A stretch of 9,481 nucleotides of DNA from JADFNO01 sp965369945 (GTDB taxonomy: Bacteria; Planctomycetota; Phycisphaerae; Phycisphaerales; SM1A02): positions 1-9,481 of the forward strand of contig CBDUST010000171.1 in NCBI GenBank assembly GCA_965369945.1. Reading direction: 5' to 3'. The translations under genes and the position numbers were made by a program. Under the pieces are notes generated by a model. It was not told the DNA's origin. It searched no databases and saw only the letters and a program-made list of their open reading frames with translations. Positions 1-6,409 of the stretch are shown here, piece by piece. Each line of letters opens with the position of its first letter. The stretch's first letter is position 1.

Positions 1-439
1 GATCGCCATGGTCCACGATCCCGCTGAGGAAGGTGGGGTTGGCGACGGGATCGCGATCCTCGGCATCAAGCTCTGTTCCGTCGAAGCCGGCTAGCAGAAA
101 GACGTCCTCAACGAGCTGGAAGGTTGCCGCGCGATCGGTCGTGCCATCCGGGTTGGCGCAGTCCTGATCGACGTAGTACGTCCCGGCCGCGACCCAGATT
201 TGGTCCTGCGTAAAGCCATCGGCGGCAGCAAGGGCATCCTGCAAGTACCTGAACGCCGTGCCCCACCCAACACCGTTCCCGCACGCCTCAAGGCTTCCGT
301 CTACGTACCACGTGTCAGCATTGGCAGATGGATTTAGACCGAATACAGCGGCCAAACACGCAATAATCACACAGAATAGCCGATAGGTTCTTTGTTTGAG
401 ATTCACGAATAGTCGATAGATTTTCTGTTTGAGTTTCAT
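1..439 (-). CDS. Secreted right-handed parallel beta-helix protein, N-terminal part (cut by window edge)
   Basis: The reading frame is open from an ATG at 437-439 to the left edge, giving 146 codons with no stop in the window. A signal peptide is visible: a long basic n-region (residues 1-22), a hydrophobic stretch (about 23-35, CVIIACLAAVFGL) and a probable cleavage after SANA (residue 41). The mature part starts DTWYVDGS and continues with a GWGTAFRYLQDAL segment and a WVAAGTYYVD segment. This is the usual opening of planctomycete secreted proteins whose later part is a right-handed parallel beta-helix, which typically act as surface adhesins or polysaccharide-active proteins. The start is supported by an AGAAAGAAG purine stretch about 5 nt upstream. 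Oddly, residues 1-11 and 12-22 are near copies (YRLF at the end of both), and the second copy opens with GTG, so translation could also begin there. The fold is inferred because only the N-terminus is present. Confidence 0.8.
   Translation of the reverse strand, partial: MKLKQKIYRLFVNLKQRTYRLFCVIIACLAAVFGLNPSANADTWYVDGSLEACGNGVGWGTAFRYLQDALAAADGFTQDQIWVAAGTYYVDQDCANPDGTTDRAATFQLVEDVFLLAGFDGTELDAEDRDPVANPTFLSGIVDHGD
374..439 (-). repeat. 33-bp tandem duplication at the gene start
   Basis: Two adjacent 33-bp units (407-439 and 374-406) encode 11 residues each and match at 27 of 33 positions by my count. Both encode the pattern x-x-L-K-Q-x-x-Y-R-L-F. The first begins ATG and the second GTG. Most differences conserve the codon or are conservative changes (CAG/CAA, CGA/CGG, AAA/AGA). 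The duplication lengthens the basic n-region of the signal peptide. Confidence 0.85.
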
Positions 440-462
440 GGGTCTTCTTTCTAATTTTTAGG

Positions 463-482
463 CGCGTCAGATACCTGACGCG
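463..482 (-). promoter_or_regulatory. Leader stem-loop proximal to the beta-helix gene
   Basis: A perfect 8-bp inverted repeat (CGCGTCAG with CTGACGCG) closes a 4-nt loop. It ends 23 nt before the ATG of the beta-helix gene, just ahead of its purine-rich ribosome-binding stretch. No T-run follows on the minus strand (CCTAAAAATTAG follows), so it is not a standard intrinsic terminator. It is more likely a leader structure or a transcript-stabilising or processing hairpin. Confidence 0.5.
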
Positions 483-490
483 TTGTGCAC

Positions 491-519
491 GGGTCCGTAT
501 CCCCAGTGGATGCGGACCC
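491..519. promoter_or_regulatory. Second stem-loop between the HAF/dockerin and beta-helix genes
   Basis: The arms GGGTCCGTAT (491-500) and ATGCGGACCC (510-519) pair over 10 bp with one G:U, leaving a 9-nt loop. It lies 8 bp from the other stem-loop, so the two form a tandem pair in the 148-bp gap. On the minus strand no T-run follows. On the plus strand only TTT follows, and no plus-strand gene ends there. It could end or stabilise the upstream HAF/dockerin transcript, or act in the leader of the beta-helix gene. Confidence 0.45.
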
Positions 520-587
520 TTTCCAGTTTCAGACACTTCTTAACCCGTTGTTTTCGTATAGGCGCCTCCTTATCTTGTGCACGCTCG

Positions 588-1841
588 TTACCCCCAGTTT
601 GCGAGAAGAATGAGCAGATCGACTGCCCCGACGACACGATCACCGGTGAGATCGGCCGGACAGTCTTCACAGTCGTCGCATGGTCCCCAACTGCCCAGGA
701 GAATGAGCACGTCCCCCGCGCTGACGACGCCGTCGCCGTTGAGGTCGCCGAGTATCCCCTGCTGCGAGGGACTCAGAAGAACCCCGACCGTGGCGTCAAG
801 CTCGTCGCTGTGCGCTCTTGCAATGATCTGACCGCTCTGATTGATGCCGCTGGCGACCGCCATGTCTCCATTGAACGAAGGCCTGGTAAGATCATTGAGA
901 TCTGTCAGCACCCCATCTGACCAGACGAACGCTCGCAAGTCGTTACCACTCGAACCTCCTACAACGACTTGAGCGTTATTGATATCCAGCGCGGTTGACC
1001 CCGTGAACCCTGGAAGGGGTTCAATGTGGAACGGCTCACCGTCAACGAACGCAAACGCACGCCATACGGTTGCCCTAAGGTCTGGATCGAAGAGACGGCC
1101 CCGCCCCGCGACGTCCCGACGATCATTAACCGCACGGCCTTCGCTCGTGAAGCCGCCGGGAATAAAGGGCAGTTTGGTAACCCTACCGTCGTCCCAAATG
1201 AACGCATGTGAATCAATTATGTTGCCGACACCCATCCAACCGGTGATTGCTCCATCGTCATTAATCCCGAATGCCCGGTTATTCGCGCCACCGATCGACG
1301 GGCCGAGGTCGATCATTCTGCCGTTCTCCCAAATGAAAGCCTGCCACGGACCGATGAGGTTGTTGCCCCAAAATCCTGCTATTTGTCCAGCACAATTGAT
1401 ATCGAGGGCTTCGGACCAGTTGCCGCCGGGCAGTGCGCCCAGGCTGGTGAACTGATCCGTTTCGAAGTCGTACAGGAAGCCGAGATGGCCGAATTCATCA
1501 CCGCTGATGACGTGATATCCCACGACCTTTGAGCCGTTTATCGCTAAACCCCCGCTCTCCGTCGTACCGGCGGGCATCGGGATCAACTCCAAGCCGGTTT
1601 CCGCCGTCCAGCGAAAGGCGCGCTTGACGAGGGAGCAGGTTACGACCCCCGCCACGTCCCCAGCCTCGTTCAACGCGTTGGGGCTGACGGCCGCCAAGTG
1701 GTCCCCACACTCAAACCCGGCAATGATCGCCGTCACCTCATACTCCGGCGGCCCGGAAATAGCCACGCCCCCGGAATGTGCCCCTTGTGCGCTCACCATC
1801 GCCGCCAGAATCGCCAAACTCGTTGTGTGTTGTCCGTTCAT
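588..1841 (-). CDS. Secreted HAF-repeat protein with C-terminal dockerin-like repeats
   Basis: This 417-aa protein appears to be exported: residues 4-20 are hydrophobic after a short n-region, with probable cleavage near AQG or AHS. The body has about six repeats of the HAF type, each with an AF(I/V)W-DG core and a DLG/LPGG tail, near residues 74-90, 121-140, 168-185, 213-230, 262-278 and 304-318. They are separated by (D/G)IN-x-x-G-x-I-x-G strands. The C-terminus (365-417) holds two dockerin-like calcium-binding repeats. The first is DLNGDGVVSAGD. The second, DLTGDRVVGAVD, keeps Asp at positions 1, 5 and 12 but has Arg in the usual Gly position. A CDDCEDC linker joins them and the chain ends LLANWG. 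This C-terminal pattern is frequent in planctomycete exoproteins and probably mediates anchoring or complex assembly; the specific function is unknown. The ATG has GAGGAA 6 nt upstream. Confidence 0.85.
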   Translation of the reverse strand: MNGQHTTSLAILAAMVSAQGAHSGGVAISGPPEYEVTAIIAGFECGDHLAAVSPNALNEAGDVAGVVTCSLVKRAFRWTAETGLELIPMPAGTTESGGLAINGSKVVGYHVISGDEFGHLGFLYDFETDQFTSLGALPGGNWSEALDINCAGQIAGFWGNNLIGPWQAFIWENGRMIDLGPSIGGANNRAFGINDDGAITGWMGVGNIIDSHAFIWDDGRVTKLPFIPGGFTSEGRAVNDRRDVAGRGRLFDPDLRATVWRAFAFVDGEPFHIEPLPGFTGSTALDINNAQVVVGGSSGNDLRAFVWSDGVLTDLNDLTRPSFNGDMAVASGINQSGQIIARAHSDELDATVGVLLSPSQQGILGDLNGDGVVSAGDVLILLGSWGPCDDCEDCPADLTGDRVVGAVDLLILLANWG

Positions 1842-1855
1842 TGTTCGTTCCTCGC

Positions 1856-1879
1856 GCGACCACCCCCGGCAACGGTCGC
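1856..1879 (-). promoter_or_regulatory. Leader hairpin and possible -10 box for the HAF/dockerin gene
   Basis: GCGACC (1856-1861) pairs with GGTCGC (1874-1879) around a 12-nt loop, directly before the GAGGAA ribosome-binding site. Just upstream, the minus strand reads TATAAA at 1883-1888, a possible -10 hexamer. At 17 bp spacing the -35 position reads ATAAGG, which is poor, so the promoter call is tentative. Confidence 0.3.
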
Positions 1880-1920
1880 TGCTTTATACGTCGTGCCTTC
1901 TAATCCCTTATGCCACCCTT

Positions 1921-2055
1921 CTATATGCCGGTTTCGCGGATATCTTGCGCAATCTGATCGATCTTTCTTCCCCTCATTGACGTGGCCTCAGTCTCCGGGC
2001 GCACCGTCTCCACGGCCAGCTGCTTGAGCGTTTGTGGATTCCCGATCTTCCTCAT
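1921..2055 (-). CDS. Possible 44-aa small protein, unrecognised
   Basis: An ATG at 2053-2055 is preceded by GAGGG at 7 nt spacing, a plausible ribosome-binding site. The frame then runs 44 codons to TAG. The product starts MRKIGNPQTLKQLA and ends with a charged, probably helical segment, GRKIDQIAQDIRETGI. Codon choice resembles the neighbouring genes (CTG, GCC, GTG, GAG, CGC, GGC). There is no signal peptide or membrane segment. I do not recognise a family. The open frame continues upstream to 2280 through a low-complexity repeat region, so it may instead be the tail of a decayed gene. Confidence 0.3.
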   Translation of the reverse strand: MRKIGNPQTLKQLAVETVRPETEATSMRGRKIDQIAQDIRETGI

Positions 2056-2200
2056 CCCTATACCCTCAATTCCTAGGAACTGCTCACCCACCATACAGGT
2101 AAACCAGGGAAGATGGGGGAACAAAACGAGAGAAAAACACGTGGCTTCATGAGATTCGCCCCGGAATCCCCCCCGCGTTCCCGTTAGGGCGTTGTATGCC

Positions 2201-2255
2201 GCCTGATCAGGCGTCACCTGCCTAGGCGTCACCTGACTAGGGGACACTAGGGGAC
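2201..2255. repeat. Cluster of short direct and inverted repeats rich in CTAG
   Basis: The stretch begins with a 12-bp perfect palindrome, GCCTGATCAGGC (2201-2212). AGGCGTCACCTG then occurs twice at 15-bp spacing (2209-2220 and 2224-2235). It ends with ACTAGGGGAC twice in tandem (2236-2245 and 2246-2255). CTAG occurs three times in 29 bp, at 2222, 2237 and 2247, and again nearby at 2073 inside TCCTAGGA. It may be a remnant of a REP-like palindromic element, but no transposase is present. Confidence 0.6.
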
Positions 2256-2399
2256 AACAATCCGCATCCTGGCCACGCAATCGCTGTTCTCGGCCCTATG
2301 GGTCAAGTGAGATTAGGGAAAACCCTAAGTGTGTCTGGCGGTCCAGCGCCCGCTGATCACAGCTCGAACTGCCGGTGGCGATGCGCTGACTTGGTCCGC

Positions 2400-4154
2400 T
2401 CAAAGCTCGATCTTGTCGGTGCCGAGTGCGCCGTGTTCGTCCATGCCGCCCTTGGACGGTGCTGCTTCACCAGCTTCGGTGCCGGTTGGGATGTCGCCTG
2501 CTTCGCCGGTGAGCTGTGCACGCTTCAGGCTCAACCCGATCTTCCGTTCCTCGATATCTACACGGAGGATTTTGACATCGACCTCTTCACCCGACTTGAC
2601 GATGTCCTGCGGGTTCTCGACTTTTTCCTCTGACAGTTCGGAGATGTGCAAAAGACCTTCGAGCCCGGGTTCGAGTTCGACGAACACGCCGAAGTTCGTG
2701 ATCTTGGTGATCTTGCCGTGTACGACCATACCGGGTTTGTAGGCTTCGGGGATGGCTTTGAGCCAGGGGTCTTCGGTGAGGTGTTTCACGCCAAGCCCGA
2801 CGCGCTGTTTTTCCTGATCGATGTCGAGCACAAGGCACCGGATTTGATCGCCCTTCTTGAACTTCTCGTTGGGGTGAGCGATCTTCTCGGTCCAGGAGAT
2901 ATCTGAAACGTGCAGGAGTCCGTCGATACCGGGTTCGATCTCAACGAAGGCGCCGTAGTTGGCCAGGTTGCGAATAACGCCGTCGATGATTGTGCCGGGC
3001 GGATATTTCTGTGCGACAAGCTCCCAGGGATTCACCTCGGTCTGCTTCATGCCGAGGGAGATTTCGTGCTTGTCCTTGTTGATGTCCAGTACGACGACCT
3101 CGACCTCTTCACCGACATCAATAAGTTCGCTGGGATGATTGACGCGGCGGGTCCACGACATTTCCGAGACATGCACGAGCCCCTCGATCCCTTGCTCGAG
3201 CTGCACGAACACGCCGTAGGAAACGAGGTTGACGGCTTTGCCCTTGATTCGGCAACCGATGGGGAACTTCTCTTCGATCTCTTCCCAGGGGGAGGGCTCT
3301 TTTTGCTTCAGCCCGAGCGCGATTTTCTCTTTCTCGAAGTCGATGTTGAGTACTTTGACCTCGATTTGTTCGCCGATCTTCACGACGTCGCTGGGGTGAG
3401 AGATCCGTCCCCAGCTCATGTCGGTAATGTGCAGCAGACCATCGAGCCCGCCAAGGTCGACGAAAGCGCCGAAGTCGGCGATGTTGGTCACTGTGCCGGA
3501 GACTAGGTCGCCTTCCTTGATGGTTTCCAAGAGCTTGAGCTTGGCGTCTTCTCTTGCCCTTTCGATAAGTTTGCGGCGGCTGATGACGATATTGCGCCGC
3601 TCCTCGTCGATCTTGAGTATCACCGCCTTGACCATCTTGCCGATGAACTCGCCGATATCGCCGGGCCTTCGAATATCGACCTGTGAAGCAGGCAGGAAGA
3701 CCGGGACGCCGATGTCTACAAGGAGGCCGCCCTTGATCTTGCGCATGCAACGACCTTCGACCTCGTCGCCTTCAGCGTGGGTTTTGAGGATCTCCTGCCA
3801 ACCGCGAATGCGGTCGGCCTTGCGCTTGGAAAGCTGTACGGTGCCGGTGGAATCTTCCAGATCCTCTAGAAGGACCTCGATGATGTCGCCGGCCTGCAAC
3901 TCGTTGTAGTTGTCGAATTCGCTTTTGTTGACCAGGCCTTCGGACTTCAGTCCGACGTCGATGACCACGTCGTCACCCGCCTTTCCGACGATCCGTCCTT
4001 TGAGGATGGTGCCGGGTTTGAAGTCCTGGATGTTTTCCTGGAGAAGGCCGTCCATATCTCCGGTGGCGACCTCTTCACCGAGCGCCTCACGGATCAAGCT
4101 TTCCACTTCGCCTTCTTCGATACCGATCTCTTCAATGAGGTTGTAGTCGACCAT
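2400..4154 (-). CDS. rpsA: 30S ribosomal protein S1
   Basis: The 584-aa product carries six S1 (OB-fold) RNA-binding domains, near residues 46-112, 129-195, 214-284, 299-371, 386-458 and 473-545, the standard arrangement of bacterial S1. Domains 3-6 show the canonical pattern G-x-V-x-N/K-x-x-x-(F/Y)-G-(A/V)-FV-x-(L/I) followed by (D/E)GL(L/V)H(I/V)S. Domains 1 and 2 are more divergent, as expected for the ribosome-docking half. Known role: binding mRNA leaders and delivering them to the 30S subunit. An acidic tail of about 40 residues (546-584) follows domain 6. The MVDYNLIEEIG start fits family N-termini. No Shine-Dalgarno sequence precedes the ATG (the context is CTACAACAGAACT). Its neighbours are a transporter upstream and a long gap downstream, so it is probably transcribed alone. 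Confidence 0.97.
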   Translation of the reverse strand: MVDYNLIEEIGIEEGEVESLIREALGEEVATGDMDGLLQENIQDFKPGTILKGRIVGKAGDDVVIDVGLKSEGLVNKSEFDNYNELQAGDIIEVLLEDLEDSTGTVQLSKRKADRIRGWQEILKTHAEGDEVEGRCMRKIKGGLLVDIGVPVFLPASQVDIRRPGDIGEFIGKMVKAVILKIDEERRNIVISRRKLIERAREDAKLKLLETIKEGDLVSGTVTNIADFGAFVDLGGLDGLLHITDMSWGRISHPSDVVKIGEQIEVKVLNIDFEKEKIALGLKQKEPSPWEEIEEKFPIGCRIKGKAVNLVSYGVFVQLEQGIEGLVHVSEMSWTRRVNHPSELIDVGEEVEVVVLDINKDKHEISLGMKQTEVNPWELVAQKYPPGTIIDGVIRNLANYGAFVEIEPGIDGLLHVSDISWTEKIAHPNEKFKKGDQIRCLVLDIDQEKQRVGLGVKHLTEDPWLKAIPEAYKPGMVVHGKITKITNFGVFVELEPGLEGLLHISELSEEKVENPQDIVKSGEEVDVKILRVDIEERKIGLSLKRAQLTGEAGDIPTGTEAGEAAPSKGGMDEHGALGTDKIEL

Positions 4155-4278
4155 AGTTCTGTTGTAGGGGTGTCTTTGGTTGCGCTTGCGGCACGCCCCG
4201 CAGCGACAAGAGTTTGGTCAGATCGTTGGTCCGGGCACCCAACACAGGCGCCCAAGCGTGCATTCAAAAGAGGCGAAC

Positions 4279-4284
4279 AGTATA
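4279..4284 (-). promoter_or_regulatory. Candidate -10 box upstream of rpsA
   Basis: The minus strand reads TATACT in the 206-bp gap upstream of rpsA, a five-of-six match to TATAAT. At 17 bp spacing the -35 position is GC-rich (part of the GGTCGCGGCGACC inverted repeat near 4297-4309) and unlike TTGACA. If used, it would give a leader of roughly 120 nt before the S1 start, long enough for regulation in the leader. Confidence 0.35.
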
Positions 4285-4360
4285 GACCCAAACGCCGGTC
4301 GCCGCGACCATCTTGGTTCTGGGGCGACCGTGCCTGGAGGCTGGCCTGGCAGGGTATCGC

Positions 4361-5749
4361 TCAGGTGGCAGCAGGGGGCTGCACCGGTGGGCCGGCTTCG
4401 AACTGGGAATCGCCGCCGCGACCGGCAAGCGTCCGCCTCATCAGCACGAACCACACGGCCCCGATGACGGTCAGCGCCAGGCAGATCGCGAAGACCCAGG
4501 CACCCGCCCCTGGCTTGAGCCACTCGAACGTTTCATACAGGCTCACGCCAATGACCGGCGCCAGAAGTCCCCGGATACCTGTCAGAGTGACGTGCACGCC
4601 CATGTATTGCGACGCCTTCTCGACGGGCGCGAAATCGTGGTGCCCCAGGTTCCACGCCAGCACTCCACCGCCAAACGCCAGTCCTTTCAGCGATGCCCCC
4701 AGGAAAAGCAGCCAGGGTTGCATGGTCAGCGCTGCGATGAGCACGGTGGTAGTTGAGGTGACGAACGCCCAACTGTGTATGGCTCGAAATTGAAGAATGT
4801 GCACGCGGTCAAGGAGTCGAGACCACAGCGGAATGCTCAGCGGCATCAGCAGTAGGGGGATCGTGGTCATGATCGCTACGGATGTTGATTCGCTGAAATG
4901 GAATCGATCCTTGAGCATGAGGATGAGCGGGGCGCCCACCATCAGGTTGCCGGCGCCGAAGACGAACATGCAGGTCATGTACCGGCGAAACTTGTGGTCA
5001 CTCAGCAGGATGGCCCGCCACTGCAGTGGATTGACAAGCGAAATCGTTGAGTCAGCTCCATCCTGCTCAGCCTTGATCAAAGCGCGGTGACCGCGCATTC
5101 GCATGCCGCTGTAGGCCAGCGCTCCGATAAATCCGATGCCCGCGGCCACCGGATACACAACGCGGAACGCTTCCGGGTTGAAGTTCATGGCTTGGCCAAT
5201 GGCGTAAGCGGTGCCTGCCATAAGAATCGCCTGGACCGTGGCGAGCTTGCCGGCCAGGGTCGCCCGAGCGTGGCGCGGATAGTTGGCCCGCCAGACGGTC
5301 GAGCGCAGCGTCACGACGCCGGCCCAGGCCATCCGAGCCCCCACGGTCCCGATAACGAGCAACCCAAGTCCCGCCCCGCTGCGCGGCGCCAGCGCGATCA
5401 TCCCCACCAGCAACGTCATCAATATCTGCAATGCAGCGATCAATCGGATCTTGTTCCGGCCGTGTCCAAGTGCGGCCCATAGGAAGCTGACCACGTTCGC
5501 TAAGGCCGGCGCCCCTTGAAGGACCGCCACAGCCAAACTCAAGGTGGCCGGGCGCACCGTCCCTTCAAAGGCGCTCTTGGCCAGTACGCCTGCCACGCCG
5601 CCTTCGGCCGCCCCCAGAGCCACCGGCAGCAGCGACCACACGATCAGTTCGCGGCGATAGTGCCCTCGACTGAGCCGCGGCATCGAGGCGGGATGGAAGG
5701 AGACGATCGCTTTGGTGACGGTGCGAATAGCCAGGCTGACAGGACTCAC
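4361..5749 (-). CDS. Major facilitator superfamily transporter, substrate unknown
   Basis: The product is 462 aa from the GTG at 5747-5749, the first start after an in-frame TAA two codons upstream. An ATG at residue 23 (5681-5683, MPRLSRGHYRRE) is an alternative. Neither has a clear ribosome-binding site. About 12 hydrophobic segments are seen. The first lies near residues 35-57, and others are near 68-93, 103-122, 128-146, 163-185, 199-214, 256-280, 291-308, 325-342, 346-366, 389-405 and 416-437. Loops with GHGRNKIR (95-102) and WSRLLDRVHI (309-318) occupy the positions of the MFS motif A repeats, so it is an inner-membrane secondary carrier. The C-terminal half contains NLGHHDFAP before segment 11 and the chain ends in a short Pro-rich tail. 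It starts 56 nt downstream of a terminator, so it is probably its own unit. Substrate and direction of transport cannot be read from the sequence. Confidence 0.85.
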   Translation of the reverse strand: MSPVSLAIRTVTKAIVSFHPASMPRLSRGHYRRELIVWSLLPVALGAAEGGVAGVLAKSAFEGTVRPATLSLAVAVLQGAPALANVVSFLWAALGHGRNKIRLIAALQILMTLLVGMIALAPRSGAGLGLLVIGTVGARMAWAGVVTLRSTVWRANYPRHARATLAGKLATVQAILMAGTAYAIGQAMNFNPEAFRVVYPVAAGIGFIGALAYSGMRMRGHRALIKAEQDGADSTISLVNPLQWRAILLSDHKFRRYMTCMFVFGAGNLMVGAPLILMLKDRFHFSESTSVAIMTTIPLLLMPLSIPLWSRLLDRVHILQFRAIHSWAFVTSTTTVLIAALTMQPWLLFLGASLKGLAFGGGVLAWNLGHHDFAPVEKASQYMGVHVTLTGIRGLLAPVIGVSLYETFEWLKPGAGAWVFAICLALTVIGAVWFVLMRRTLAGRGGDSQFEAGPPVQPPAAT

Positions 5750-5804
5750 GGTTTAGCTTTGGCGCAGCAATCCGTGCGGGCAAGCGCGAGGACAGTGTTG
5801 GCGC

Positions 5805-5838
5805 AACAAAACGCTCCCGGCAAATGAAGCGGGGAGCG
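5805..5838 (-). terminator. Intrinsic terminator after the lipoprotein gene
   Basis: On the minus strand CGCTCCC (5832-5838) and GGGAGCG (5812-5818) form a 7-bp GC-rich stem with a 13-nt loop, followed at once by TTTTGTT (5805-5811). It lies 75 nt downstream of the lipoprotein stop and 55 nt before the MFS start codon. It therefore separates the two transcription units. Confidence 0.7.
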
Positions 5839-5880
5839 CAATCAGTTGAGGTTGGGGAATCCCGGTGAGTCTGGCGGTTC

Positions 5881-5909
5881 CGGGCAAGTCCGGGCGAGTC
5901 CGGTGGACC
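5881..5909. repeat. Short tandem 10-bp repeats (CGGGCRAGTC)
   Basis: CGGGCAAGTC (5881-5890) is followed by CGGGCGAGTC (5891-5900) and then a diverged CGGTGGAC-type unit. A related GTGAGTCTGG stretch lies just to the left. The repeats sit immediately downstream of the lipoprotein stop codon, in its 3' untranslated region. Confidence 0.5.
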
Positions 5910-5913
5910 GCGC

Positions 5914-6207
5914 TTACCGCGGGTTGCCGCTTGTGTAGGTGACCGGATAGGGGCTCAACCGGCTCGGGTGATCGGTGTACCACGCCCGGCCGAGGTCATC
6001 GAAGAACATCCGCTTGTTCTGGTTGTAGGCAACAGCCATATTGCGTTGATCGTCCACTGGGCGGTCGGTCATCCCCTGAAGTTCAGGGGTCAGGTCGCCT
6101 CGAATGGCGTTAAAGCTCACATCGTAAGGGCTGCTGGGGCTGCTACTGCATCCCACAAGCACGGCGCCGCTGAGGGCCCCAAGAATCAGTCCAGCAAGAA
6201 TCCGCAT
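5914..6207 (-). CDS. Small conserved lipoprotein
   Basis: This is a 97-aa protein with a type II signal peptide: MRI, a hydrophobic stretch (LAGLILGALSGAVLV) and a lipobox LVGC, so Cys20 is the probable lipidated residue after cleavage by signal peptidase II. A Ser/Pro-rich tether (SSSPSSP) follows. The mature domain contains MTDRPVDDQRNMAVAYNQNKR, then a DDLGRAWYTD segment and a final PSRLSPYPVTYTSGNPR. I associate this D-R-P-S-R-L-S-P-Y-P ending with small planctomycete lipoproteins of unknown function, from memory only. The ATG has GAGG about 8 nt upstream. A TTGACA-type promoter lies upstream and an intrinsic terminator downstream, so it appears to be a monocistronic gene expressed at a reasonable level. 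Confidence 0.85.
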   Translation of the reverse strand: MRILAGLILGALSGAVLVGCSSSPSSPYDVSFNAIRGDLTPELQGMTDRPVDDQRNMAVAYNQNKRMFFDDLGRAWYTDHPSRLSPYPVTYTSGNPR

Positions 6208-6257
6208 TGTCTAAAGCCTCGTGTTGGGGGCGTTTATGATCTTACTCTACCATTCAA

Positions 6258-6286
6258 GATGTACCATACGGCCGTTTCCGTGTCAA
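6258..6286 (-). promoter_or_regulatory. Sigma70-like promoter for the lipoprotein gene
   Basis: The minus strand shows a perfect TTGACA (6281-6286), a 17-bp spacer and TACATC (6258-6263) as a weaker -10. This gives a leader of about 45 nt before the lipoprotein ATG. Directly upstream of the -35 lies CCAGATTTTCTGG (6291-6303), a 13-bp imperfect palindrome. AAAATCTG recurs on the plus strand at 6295-6302 and 6310-6317, which could mark a regulator site. Confidence 0.5.
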
Positions 6287-6409
6287 TGATCCAGAAAATC
6301 TGGGAGCGTAAAATCTGCGATGGACCGGGAATAAGATCGCCACGGGCCGATCCTTCGGCTACCCTGGAGATGGCGGCGTTTAGCCCCCCTCGGGACCGCT
6401 CAGGCGTAG

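Larger units (their letters stand above)
1842..2399. other. 558-bp gap between rpsA and the HAF/dockerin gene
   Basis: No long conserved gene is visible. From right to left the gap holds a weak TTAGGG/CCCTAA hairpin (2313-2328) downstream of rpsA, a cluster of short direct and inverted repeats (2201-2255), a possible 44-aa ORF (1921-2055), a weak -10 candidate (1883-1888) and a leader hairpin. No T-rich intrinsic terminator for rpsA was found. A minus-strand reading frame spans 1921-2280, but its upstream half runs through the repeats and looks non-coding. Confidence 0.6.

Noticed and set aside
483..920. Plus-strand open frame overlapping the end of the HAF/dockerin gene
   Set aside because: It lies antisense to the dockerin-like repeats and shows no domain of its own. 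The minus-strand gene explains the coding signal.
2056..2280. Upstream part of the 119-codon minus-strand frame in the rpsA/HAF gap
   Set aside because: It passes through the short-repeat cluster and a G-run with no conserved-looking residues. Only the last 44 codons have a ribosome-binding site and plausible composition.
2313..2328. TTAGGG/CCCTAA hairpin as rpsA terminator
   Set aside because: The stem is short and only half GC, and no T-run follows on the minus strand, so it is too weak to call.
2910..3506. Long plus-strand open frame opposite rpsA
   Set aside because: It is the antisense shadow of the S1 repeats, with matching codon periodicity on the minus strand and no ribosome-binding site or recognisable family.
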